A stretch of DNA of 64,000 bases, taken from contig CAJIZA010000001.1 in assembly GCA_905181815.1 (NCBI GenBank), positions 682,001-746,000 of the forward strand. Reading direction: 5' to 3'. Each line of letters begins with the position of its first letter. The first letter of the stretch is position 1. Of the stretch, positions 37,727 to 45,543 are shown piece by piece. The notes below the pieces were generated by a model that saw only the letters and a program-made list of their open reading frames with translations, was not told the DNA's origin and did no database searches. The stretch comes from an uncultured Planktomarina sp. (lineage in GTDB: Bacteria > Pseudomonadota > Alphaproteobacteria > Rhodobacterales > Rhodobacteraceae). The position numbers and the translations under genes were made by a program.

Positions 37727-38565
37727 TTGAATTTCGCGATCATGTCTTTAATGCCCGGGATGGTTTCGATTTGGTAGGCATGGGTTGGCTGGAAATATTG
37801 TACTAGCGATCGCTGGCTCAAGCCGCCAAGAATGGTAAAATAATACATCTCATAGCCCGGCAGAACGCAGCAGGGATGATAGCCATTGTCGAGACAGATG
37901 GTTGAGCCATCCATGATATGATAGGCATCCCCCGGCTTATTATCCTCGCGCTGCAACATTTGCACACCTGAACCCCAATTGGGCTTGAAACGGAAATTAT
38001 AAGTTTCATCATGGCGAGTCTCTGTGGGTAGCCGATCCGTGTCATGCTTATGGCTTGGAAAGCCCGACCATCCGCCCGCACCGACCGTGAACAGCTCACT
38101 CACCAGCAGGCGACCAACTTTTCCATGCTGTTTCTGGCCGAGTATATGTTTGATTTTACGATGAGTTTTTGTATCGTCTGAGCCGTATTGCACCAGGTCA
38201 ATCTCATCGGCGCGCACCGCAAAAGGATCGAGAATTTCGTCATGTTTCGCGCCAGCAATGAACACCTCTGCGGTCTCAGAAAGACAAACCATCTCCACTT
38301 TCGCGCCCGATGGCACATAAACGCCCTCTGGCTCACCGCCCCAAACATCTTCAACGCGCCCGCCCAATCCGGTGGTTTTGAACCCTTCGACATCGACATC
38401 AATCGAGCCCGTGGCCGGAACAATGCAGGTCTCATACCCCGGCACTTGATAGTCAAACGCCTGACCCTTGGCCAGTTTTACAATGTTGAAATAATTCAAC
38501 GGGACCGTGGCATCGTCCACATCCACAATCGGGGAATTTTTATTGTCAAAAGGAGCTATATGCAT
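37723..38565 (-). CDS. iolB: 5-Deoxy-glucuronate isomerase
   Basis: Cupin-fold isomerase in myo-inositol catabolism that converts 5-deoxyglucuronate to 5-keto-2-deoxygluconate. Length is 280. Cupin metal-ligand regions include WSGFPSHKHDTDRLPTETRH near residue 170 and DGSTICLDNGYHPCCVLPG near 230. The N-terminal HIAPFDNKNSPIVDV is family-like. It lies between iolC (3 bp gap) and iolJ (4 bp overlap) and is transcribed from the iolD side. Confidence 0.94.
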   Translation of the reverse strand: MHIAPFDNKNSPIVDVDDATVPLNYFNIVKLAKGQAFDYQVPGYETCIVPATGSIDVDVEGFKTTGLGGRVEDVWGGEPEGVYVPSGAKVEMVCLSETAEVFIAGAKHDEILDPFAVRADEIDLVQYGSDDTKTHRKIKHILGQKQHGKVGRLLVSELFTVGAGGWSGFPSHKHDTDRLPTETRHDETYNFRFKPNWGSGVQMLQREDNKPGDAYHIMDGSTICLDNGYHPCCVLPGYEMYYFTILGGLSQRSLVQYFQPTHAYQIETIPGIKDMIAKFK

Positions 38566-38568
38566 GGT

Positions 38569-39558
38569 TTACTCTTTCACCTCTGTGGGACCGTCGTGCG
38601 CGGCCAAAAATGTTTCTAAATCGGCCGGAAAGGGCATGGCCGGCGCGCAACCAGGTTTGCCCACAACGATAGCCGCACAGGCAGAGCCGCGCAGTACCGC
38701 AGTCTTGAGCGGCAAGCCCTGCGCCAGAGACGCCAGAAAGCCCGCCATGAAACTGTCCCCAGCGCCTGTGGGTTTCAACGCTGTGACCGGGTAGATGCCC
38801 GTGCGCAATTCTTCATCTCCACCAAAGGTGATCGCGCCCTTCTCACCCATTTTGTAAATCACAATCTTCGCAGTGCTCTGCGCAAGGGCGCGCGCCTTGG
38901 CCAGACCTTTGTCAAGTCCACCCGCCATGAAGCCAAATTCTTCGTCATTGCCCACAATCACATCCGACAGCGCGCCGGCGCGGGACAAAACCTCTTCGGC
39001 CACCTGCGGCGATGGCCAGCTGTAGGGACGATAATCTACATCAAAAATGATTGGCAGCCCAGCTGCGCGGGCCAAATCAAATGCATGAAAGGCGGCAGAG
39101 CGGCTTGGCTCAGCAGCAAACACCGTTCCAGCCGTCACCAGAGCCCCGAAATTGCCGTAAGCCACGCGCGCCGCGTCTTCAGCGGTAAATTGAAAATCGG
39201 CCGCGCCGTTGCGATAGATCACGCTTTGATGTTCTTCGACGCGCGTCTCATAGACGGCCAATGAATTGCGAAACTCACCGCCAACCGATTTTACAGAGCT
39301 GCAATCTACACCATAATTCTTGAGCTGATTGACACAATAGCGCCCGACGCTGTCATCACTGACCGAGGTTACCAAAGCCGCCTTGCCACCAAGCTTTACC
39401 AGGCCCGCCGCGATATTGGCCGAGGACCCACCGAGACCGGCGGTGAAGACCTCTGCCTCTTCCGTCTTCGTTCCAGGCGGATCGGGAAAGAAATCCATGC
39501 CTGCGCGGCCAATGACCACAAAATTATTTTGAGCGATACCCGCCAAGAGGTTTTGCAT
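38569..39558 (-). CDS. iolC: 5-Dehydro-2-deoxygluconokinase
   Basis: PfkB-family sugar kinase phosphorylating 5-keto-2-deoxygluconate, 329 residues. It is the short form without the extra C-terminal aldolase-like domain that some roseobacters fuse to IolC. Signature parts are VVIGRAGMDFFPDPPGTKTE at the start, FTAGLGGSSANIAAGLVKLG near residue 40 and the C-terminal PfkB motif LKPTGAGDSFMAGFLASL with the catalytic Asp. It is 2 bp after iolD and 3 bp before iolB. Confidence 0.94.
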   Translation of the reverse strand: MQNLLAGIAQNNFVVIGRAGMDFFPDPPGTKTEEAEVFTAGLGGSSANIAAGLVKLGGKAALVTSVSDDSVGRYCVNQLKNYGVDCSSVKSVGGEFRNSLAVYETRVEEHQSVIYRNGAADFQFTAEDAARVAYGNFGALVTAGTVFAAEPSRSAAFHAFDLARAAGLPIIFDVDYRPYSWPSPQVAEEVLSRAGALSDVIVGNDEEFGFMAGGLDKGLAKARALAQSTAKIVIYKMGEKGAITFGGDEELRTGIYPVTALKPTGAGDSFMAGFLASLAQGLPLKTAVLRGSACAAIVVGKPGCAPAMPFPADLETFLAAHDGPTEVKE

Positions 39559-39560
39559 AG

Positions 39561-41432
39561 CTACACCCCGCGCCGCTGGTTCTTGCGGCCACTTTCCCAG
39601 TCTTCATGGGCTTCACGGACCGAAGCATGAGCGCTCACCTGGGGCGTGCCAACTTCCCACCAGCTGTGTCCCTCAGTCGTCCAGCCTTCATAGGCATCGA
39701 CATCCATGACGATCACGCTGGTTTTCTCCGCCGCCTTGGCCCGCATAAACGCCTCTGCCAATTCAGCGGGGTTTGCGACCCGCTCTGCGTGCGCCCCCAT
39801 GGCCGCCGCATGGGCCGTAAAATCAACCGCAAAGGGTGCATCGATCGTTGGGCAGTCGGCGATGAGATTGTTAAAGCTCTCATTTCCTGTGTTGTTTTGC
39901 AGTTTGTTGATCACAGCGAACCCGCCATTGTCGAGCACCAGAACGATCAACTTCTTGCCCGTTAGAACAGATGAGTAAATGTCTGAATTCATAAGCATAT
40001 AGCTGCCATCACCGGTAAAGACGATCGTATCTTGCGCCGGCTCAAGCTCACTTTGCGCGATGCGTGCCCCCCAGCCGCCCGCGATTTCATAGCCCATACA
40101 GCTAAACCCGAACTCCACGTCCACAGTGCCAATATCCAAGGTCCGCCAATTGGCCGTCACCTCTGCCGGCAGACCGCCTGCCGCCGCAACAACCCGGTCA
40201 CGCGGATCGCAGAGCGCGTTGACCACTCCGATCGCCTGCGCATAGGAATTAGGCCGATTGCCCGGCTTCACATTCTGCGCCACGTAGGCATCCCATTTGC
40301 GGCGCGCGCCTTGCGCTTCGCTCAACCAAGCGGCTGGGGCGCGATAGGTCCCCATTTGCGCACTGAGGGCCTGAAGACCCAATTTGGCATCCCCCACCAG
40401 CGGCAAGGCGCGATGCTTGCCTGCGTCATGGCGTGCCGTATTGAGCGAGATAAATTGCGCATCTTCCGCAAAGGCCGTCCATGATCCTGTGGTGAAGTCT
40501 TGCAAGCGACTGCCGACCGATAAGATGACATCCGCACGTTCTGCCAGCCAATTGCCACTGTCAGAGCCCGTCACCCCAACCGGCCCAATGTTCAGCGGGT
40601 GATCGGCCAAGAGATTGGCGCGGCCCGCAATCGTTTCAATGACAGGAATCCCGCAAGTCTCTGCAAAGTGAGTGAGCTCGGCCACAGCCTTGCCATATTG
40701 CACCCCGCCGCCGGCGATGATCGCCGGACGCTTGGCGGCTTTCAAAGCCACGATCGCATCCTCAAGCTCGCGCGCATCAGGCATTTGCCTGCGAATGCGG
40801 TGCACTTTTGGCTCAAAGAAAGACAATGGGTAATCATAGGTCCAGCCTTGCACATCCTGTGGCAGAGCGATGAACGCCGGACCGCAATCGGCCGGATCCA
40901 GCATGGTCGCCAAAGCCGCTGGCAGGGTTTGGATCACCTGCGCCGGATGGGTGATCCGATCCCAATAGCGGCTCACCGCTTGAAAACTATCATTGAGCCC
41001 GAGCGCCGGATTGCCAAAATGCTCCAACTGTTGCAGCACTGGATCGGGCAGACGGGTCAAAAACGTGTCGCCACAGAGCATCAGCATCGGCAGACGGTTG
41101 GCATGGCACAATGCAGCCGCGGTCAATAGATTGGCCGTTCCGGGTCCCGCCGAGGCCGTACAAAACATAAGCCTTTGCCGCAGGTGATATTTGGCGTAGG
41201 CCGCTGCGGCAAACCCCATGCCTTGCTCATTTTGCCCGCGGTACAACGGCAGCTCTTCGCGGTGATCATAAAGGGCCTCACCCAAACACGGAACATTGCC
41301 ATGGCCAAAAATGCCAAAACCCCCACCACAGACGCGGGTTTTCTCTCCTTCAATGTCAATATACTGCGCCGCCAAATAGCGAATGATGGCCTGTGCGGTG
41401 GTCAGGCGAATGGTTTTATCTGCTGTGTCCAC
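39561..41432 (-). CDS. iolD: 3D-(3,5/4)-trihydroxycyclohexane-1,2-dione hydrolase
   Basis: Thiamine diphosphate enzyme that hydrolyses the cyclic dione to 5-deoxyglucuronate in inositol breakdown. Length is 623. Features are the N-terminal active Glu region (ENEQGMGFAAAAYAKYHL-like: GQNEQGMGFAAAAYAKY near residue 70), AGPGTANLLTAAALCHANR, and the C-terminal ThDP motif FTGDGSYMLMNSDIYSS near 490, which binds the cofactor through Mg2+. It is the first gene of the iolD-C-B-J operon. iolA, iolE and iolG are not in the window. Confidence 0.95.
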   Translation of the reverse strand: MDTADKTIRLTTAQAIIRYLAAQYIDIEGEKTRVCGGGFGIFGHGNVPCLGEALYDHREELPLYRGQNEQGMGFAAAAYAKYHLRQRLMFCTASAGPGTANLLTAAALCHANRLPMLMLCGDTFLTRLPDPVLQQLEHFGNPALGLNDSFQAVSRYWDRITHPAQVIQTLPAALATMLDPADCGPAFIALPQDVQGWTYDYPLSFFEPKVHRIRRQMPDARELEDAIVALKAAKRPAIIAGGGVQYGKAVAELTHFAETCGIPVIETIAGRANLLADHPLNIGPVGVTGSDSGNWLAERADVILSVGSRLQDFTTGSWTAFAEDAQFISLNTARHDAGKHRALPLVGDAKLGLQALSAQMGTYRAPAAWLSEAQGARRKWDAYVAQNVKPGNRPNSYAQAIGVVNALCDPRDRVVAAAGGLPAEVTANWRTLDIGTVDVEFGFSCMGYEIAGGWGARIAQSELEPAQDTIVFTGDGSYMLMNSDIYSSVLTGKKLIVLVLDNGGFAVINKLQNNTGNESFNNLIADCPTIDAPFAVDFTAHAAAMGAHAERVANPAELAEAFMRAKAAEKTSVIVMDVDAYEGWTTEGHSWWEVGTPQVSAHASVREAHEDWESGRKNQRRGV

Positions 41433-41506
41433 AGAAAATACTCCGATTTAAATGCAAAAACCCTGCCCCAACTTGGCAAGCCGTTCAGGTCTTAGGATAC
41501 TATTTT

Positions 41507-41520
41507 TGCAACCGGTTGCA
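41507..41520. promoter_or_regulatory. Perfect 14-bp palindrome upstream of iolD (candidate LacI-type operator)
   Basis: TGCAACCGGTTGCA is a complete palindrome, 75-88 bases upstream of the iolD start and between iolD and the end of puuD. Its form and centre (CCGG with flanking TGCAA/TTGCA) resemble operators of LacI-family sugar regulators. The site is seen in sequence; the identity of the regulator is inferred, and no such regulator gene lies in the window. Confidence 0.62.
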
Positions 41521-41536
41521 AGAGTGGAAGTCGCCC

Positions 41537-42760
41537 CTATTGCCCTGCGCGATACCAAGCGGTCAAAAGCGCACGATCCTCTTGCGGAATGTCGGTTATA
41601 TTGGCCGGCGGCATGGCGTGACTCACCCCCGCTTGCAAATAAATTGCCCGTGCATTGCGCGCCACATCGGCGCGGGTTTCAAGCAAGACCCCCTTGGGCG
41701 CCCAGCGCAGCCCGTCCCAAGCCGGCGCACGCGCATGGCACATGGCGCAGCGGCCCTGAACAATTTCATGCGCCTGCTCAAAGCCCTCCGCCTCGGCAAA
41801 CCGCATCTCGTACCGGCTTAAAGGCACGGCTTCGGCCTGCTCCACATCTCCATCAAAACCGGGTACTGAGGACAGCCAGGCAATGATGATGAACAAAATT
41901 ACAGTTACCGCCCAGGTCCAATTCGGCCGACCTTTTCGAGCGTGCATCGAATTAAAGTAATGGCGAATGGTCACGCCAATCAGGAAGATCAAACAGGCTA
42001 TGATCCAAGCATTGGGCGTGCCAAACGATAACGGATAATGATTTGACAGCATCAAAAAGATCACTGGCAAGGTGAGATAATTGTTATGTGTGGAGCGCAA
42101 TTTTGCGATCTTGCCGTATTTGGCCGCAGGCTCCCGCCCCGCTTTCAAATCGGCCACAACGATCCTCTGATTGGGCATGATGATCATCGCCACATTGGCC
42201 GTCATGATCGTGGCGGTAAAAGCTCCCAGATGCAAAAGCGCCGCGCGGCCCGTGAAAATTTGGTTATAGCCCCAAGACATCGCCACCAACACCGCAAAAA
42301 GCAAAAGCATCAAGAGCGTGGGGCGCTCACCGAGCGACGATTTGCACAAGACATCGTAGATAACCCAGCCAATCGCAAGAGAACCCGCCGAAATGGCGAT
42401 CGCTTGCCAAGTGTTCAGATCCATCTTCGCCGGATCAATCAAATAAAGCTCCGAGCCTGCCCAATAGACCACCATCAACATGGCAACCCCGGACAGCCAA
42501 GTGGTATAACTCTCCCATTTGAACCATGTCAGATGCTCTGGCATGGCTTCTGGCGCAATCAGATATTTCTGAACGTGATAAAATCCGCCCCCATGCACCT
42601 GCCACTCCTCACCATCGGCAGGCCCTTCAATATTGCGGTTCAACCCTAAATCCAGCGCTATAAAATAGAACGATGAGCCAATCCAAGCCATGGCTGTGAT
42701 GACATGGAGCCAACGCACGGCAAAGCTGATCCAGTCCCAAAATATCGCAGCATCATACAT
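41537..42760 (-). CDS. puuD: Urate hydroxylase PuuD (membrane type, with cytochrome c domain)
   Basis: Membrane-bound urate oxidase that oxidises urate to 5-hydroxyisourate and passes electrons to the respiratory chain instead of making hydrogen peroxide. About eight membrane helices fill residues 1-300. The C-terminal periplasmic cytochrome c domain holds a single heme site CAMCH (residues near 345) and a likely Met ligand in GVSHAMPPANITDIP near 380. Length (407) matches PuuD. It follows uraH by 11 bp on the same strand, so both form an operon transcribed away from puuE. Confidence 0.93.
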   Translation of the reverse strand: MYDAAIFWDWISFAVRWLHVITAMAWIGSSFYFIALDLGLNRNIEGPADGEEWQVHGGGFYHVQKYLIAPEAMPEHLTWFKWESYTTWLSGVAMLMVVYWAGSELYLIDPAKMDLNTWQAIAISAGSLAIGWVIYDVLCKSSLGERPTLLMLLLFAVLVAMSWGYNQIFTGRAALLHLGAFTATIMTANVAMIIMPNQRIVVADLKAGREPAAKYGKIAKLRSTHNNYLTLPVIFLMLSNHYPLSFGTPNAWIIACLIFLIGVTIRHYFNSMHARKGRPNWTWAVTVILFIIIAWLSSVPGFDGDVEQAEAVPLSRYEMRFAEAEGFEQAHEIVQGRCAMCHARAPAWDGLRWAPKGVLLETRADVARNARAIYLQAGVSHAMPPANITDIPQEDRALLTAWYRAGQ

Positions 42761-42771
42761 GATAAGCCTCC

Positions 42772-43125
42772 CTAGCTTCCACGGTAGGTGGAAAACCCAT
42801 GGGCCGACAACAGCAGAGGCACATGGTAGTGATCATCTTGCGACATGCCAAAACGAATGGGCACCACATCTAAAAACAATGGTGCCTGTCCCGCTTGCCC
42901 TGTGCGGCGCAGATAATCGCCCGCGTGAAATACCAGCTCATACTGCCCCAGGGCAAAATCCTCTTTGGGCAAAATAGGACTGTCGGTGCGCCCGTCAGCA
43001 TTTGTGACCGCGTCACCCAATTTCACCGCCTGGCCATTTTCGTAGCGAAACAGCTCGATTTGTATCCCTTCAGCCGGACACCCTTTGGCCGTATCTAAAA
43101 CATGTGTGGTCAAAAACCCATTCAT
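42772..43125 (-). CDS. uraH: 5-Hydroxyisourate hydrolase
   Basis: Transthyretin-fold enzyme that opens hydroxyisourate to OHCU, 117 residues. N-terminal MNGFLTTHVLDTAKGCPAEG, the central IRF segment and the C-terminal signature SAHGFSTYRGS with the YRGS tetrapeptide are all visible and place it in the enzyme group, not thyroid-hormone carriers. It is the first gene of the uraH-puuD unit and divergent from the puuE-uraD fusion. Confidence 0.96.
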   Translation of the reverse strand: MNGFLTTHVLDTAKGCPAEGIQIELFRYENGQAVKLGDAVTNADGRTDSPILPKEDFALGQYELVFHAGDYLRRTGQAGQAPLFLDVVPIRFGMSQDDHYHVPLLLSAHGFSTYRGS

Positions 43126-43199
43126 GATCTATTCCTTTTTTGCTTCCCTAATCTGTGCGCAAAAAATAAGCAAAGGGAAAGCCCAAGATGGAGAAAACT

Positions 43200-44600
43200 A
43201 TGAAACGTTACCCACGCGATATGTCTGGATATGGCCCAACCCCTCCCGTAGCGCATTGGCCAGGAGGCGCCAAAATTGCGGTTCAGCTTGTGCTGAACTA
43301 TGAAGAAGGTGGCGAAAACAACATATTGCATGGGGACGCCGCCTCTGAAGCCTTTTTGTCAGAGATCGTCGGCGCCGCCGCCTGGCCTGGCCAGCGTCAT
43401 TGGAATATGGAAAGCATGTATGAATACGGTGCTCGGGCGGGATTTTGGCGGTTGCATCGCATACTCAAAGACCTGCCCATCACCATTTACGGCGTGGCCA
43501 CCGCCTTGGCCCGCGCGCCAGAGCAAGTGGCTGCGATGAAATCTGCCGGATGGGAGATTGCTAGCCACGGGCTAAAATGGATCGAATATAAAGATGCCTG
43601 CCCCGAAGATGAGGCCGCAGATATGGCTGAGGCAATCCGTCTACACACTGAAGTCGTGGGTACACCACCGCGCGGCTGGTACACGGGGCGCTGCTCGGAA
43701 AACACCGTCCGCTTGGCCGCAGAAACCGGGCAATTTTCTTATGTGGCAGACAGCTATGCCGATGATTTGCCCTATTGGATGGAATTTGAGGCGCGCGATC
43801 AGTTGATTGTACCCTATACACTCGACGCTAATGATATGCGCTTTGCGACCCCGCAGGGTTTTAACGCGGGCGATCAATTTTTTAACTACCTAAAAGACAG
43901 TTTCGACACGCTGTACGCAGAGGGCGGGCGCATGATGTCAATCGGCCTGCACTGCCGGCTGATTGGTCGGCCAGGCCGCACCGCCGCGCTGCAACGTTTC
44001 ATTGGATATGCGCAAAGCCATGAGGGCGTTTGGTTCGCCACCCGTGAAGCAATCGCCGACCATTGGGCCCAAACCCATCCACATCAACGCCAGAGCCGCC
44101 CCAGCGGCCTGTCCCGAGAGGATTTCACTGCAGCCTATGGTGGAATCATTGAGCATTCCGCCTGGGTCGCAGAGCGCGCGCACCGGCTGGAACTTGGCCC
44201 CATGCACGACACAGCGACGGGATTGCACAACGCCCTATGCCGCGCCTTCCGCTCCGCCAGCCCAGAAATGCGCCTTGGCGTGCTGACCGCACATCCAGAT
44301 TTGGCTGGAAAATTGGCAGCCGCAAAGCGGCTGACGGCGGAAAGCACCGCAGAGCAGGCCAGCGCCGGGCTTGACGCGCTAACCGACGACGAACGCGCAC
44401 ATTTCACAGTGCTCAACGACGCCTATGCAGAAAAACACGGATTTCCCTTTATCATCGCTGTACGGGATCACACCAAAGCCAGCATCCTTGCCGCCTTTGA
44501 AAAACGCATCGCCCATGACCACGAGACCGAATTTTCCGAAGCCTGCCGCCAAGTTGAACGCATAGCAGAGTTCCGCTTGCGCGATCTCCTGCCGCGGTGA
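43200..44600 (+). CDS. puuE: Bifunctional OHCU decarboxylase/allantoinase (PuuE-UraD fusion)
   Basis: Two enzymes in one chain. Residues 1 to about 300 are a polysaccharide-deacetylase-like allantoinase (PuuE type), with YGPTPPVAHWPGGAKIAVQL near the start, ASHGLKWIEY and GWYTGRCSENTVRLAAETG. From about 310 to 465 comes the OHCU decarboxylase (UraD) domain, with the catalytic His region VLTAHPDLAG and SAGLDALTDDE. It thus turns OHCU into S-allantoin and then into allantoate. The ATG at 43200 has GGAG at the right distance; the one at 43188 would add four residues. Divergent from uraH. Confidence 0.92.
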   Translation: MKRYPRDMSGYGPTPPVAHWPGGAKIAVQLVLNYEEGGENNILHGDAASEAFLSEIVGAAAWPGQRHWNMESMYEYGARAGFWRLHRILKDLPITIYGVATALARAPEQVAAMKSAGWEIASHGLKWIEYKDACPEDEAADMAEAIRLHTEVVGTPPRGWYTGRCSENTVRLAAETGQFSYVADSYADDLPYWMEFEARDQLIVPYTLDANDMRFATPQGFNAGDQFFNYLKDSFDTLYAEGGRMMSIGLHCRLIGRPGRTAALQRFIGYAQSHEGVWFATREAIADHWAQTHPHQRQSRPSGLSREDFTAAYGGIIEHSAWVAERAHRLELGPMHDTATGLHNALCRAFRSASPEMRLGVLTAHPDLAGKLAAAKRLTAESTAEQASAGLDALTDDERAHFTVLNDAYAEKHGFPFIIAVRDHTKASILAAFEKRIAHDHETEFSEACRQVERIAEFRLRDLLPR

Positions 44601-44637
44601 AGCCTAAAGCTCTGACCATGCTAGCGGGCCAGAGCGG

Positions 44638-45462
44638 CTACAGGCCCAACGGCATATGTCGGTTTACGTCTTTATAGAGTAAATAGCGAAACGGTCCGGG
44701 ACCGCCCGCATAGCAGGCTTGCGGGCAAAAAGCGCGCAGCCACATGAAATCGCCGGCCTCCACTTCGACCCAATCTTGATTGAGCTTATAAACCGCCTTG
44801 CCTTCGAGCACATATAAACCGTGCTCCATGACATGGGTCTCTTCAAACGGGATCACCCCGCCAGGTTGAAAGGTCACTATATTGACATGCATATCATGGC
44901 GCAGATCGTCTGGTTCAACAAAGCGCGTGGTACCCCATGCTCCATCCGTATCCGGCATCAAATGCAGCTCATGATCGGCTTCATGGGTGACAAAGGCCTC
45001 AGGTTTCGCGATTCCCTCAACCGGCACATAGAGTTTACGGATCCAATGAAACCGCAGGCAGTCCTCCGGCGCCTCCAGCGTCCATTGCACGCTGCTGGGA
45101 ATATAGGCGTAGCTGCCCGCCCGCAAAGCATGCGCCTGCCCGTCCAGATGCAGCACGCCCGCACCCTGAGTGACAAAAAGCACCGATTGCGCCCGCGTCT
45201 CCATATCCGGCTTTTGACTGCCACCACCGGGGGAGACCTCCATGATATATTGCGAAAAAGTCTCAGCAAAACCGCTCAAGGGACGTGCCAACACCCAAGC
45301 TCGTGTTTTGTGCCAATGGGGCAGAAGGCTGGTGACGATATCGCGCATTGTACCCTTGGGGATGACTGCATAGGCCTCGGTAAAGACCGCGCGCTGGGTC
45401 ATAACGTCCTTCTGGCTCGGCAGGCCACCAGTTGGGAAATAATATTTTTGCGTGTCGCCCAT
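44638..45462 (-). CDS. (S)-Ureidoglycine aminohydrolase
   Basis: Bicupin protein that removes ammonia from S-ureidoglycine to give S-ureidoglycolate, the step after allantoate amidohydrolase. It has 274 residues with a start of MGDTQKYYFPTGGLP (AAAAGGATACCCC upstream). Two cupin halves are visible, the first around residues 60-120 and the second around 180-250. The C-terminal one has VIPFEETHVMEHGLYVLEGK with the metal-binding Glu/His. It is convergent with the puuE fusion. Names used elsewhere are UGHY or AllE. Confidence 0.88.
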   Translation of the reverse strand: MGDTQKYYFPTGGLPSQKDVMTQRAVFTEAYAVIPKGTMRDIVTSLLPHWHKTRAWVLARPLSGFAETFSQYIMEVSPGGGSQKPDMETRAQSVLFVTQGAGVLHLDGQAHALRAGSYAYIPSSVQWTLEAPEDCLRFHWIRKLYVPVEGIAKPEAFVTHEADHELHLMPDTDGAWGTTRFVEPDDLRHDMHVNIVTFQPGGVIPFEETHVMEHGLYVLEGKAVYKLNQDWVEVEAGDFMWLRAFCPQACYAGGPGPFRYLLYKDVNRHMPLGL

Positions 45463-45543
45463 GGGGTATCCTTTTAAGACAGATCAAATCCTAGCGCGAA
45501 ACCGCGTCAAGCAAAAGCCCCTCCGTTAAGGCCTTACCCCCGA

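Noticed and set aside
42086-42649. A 187-codon plus-strand open frame inside puuD
   Set aside because: It is antisense to a conserved membrane and cytochrome c gene. The His/Arg-rich translation is typical of a reverse frame of membrane codons.
44601-44637. GCTCTG...CAGAGC repeat between puuE and the aminohydrolase gene as a bidirectional terminator
   Set aside because: The stem has a mismatch and neither side shows a T run, so I could not support a terminator call.
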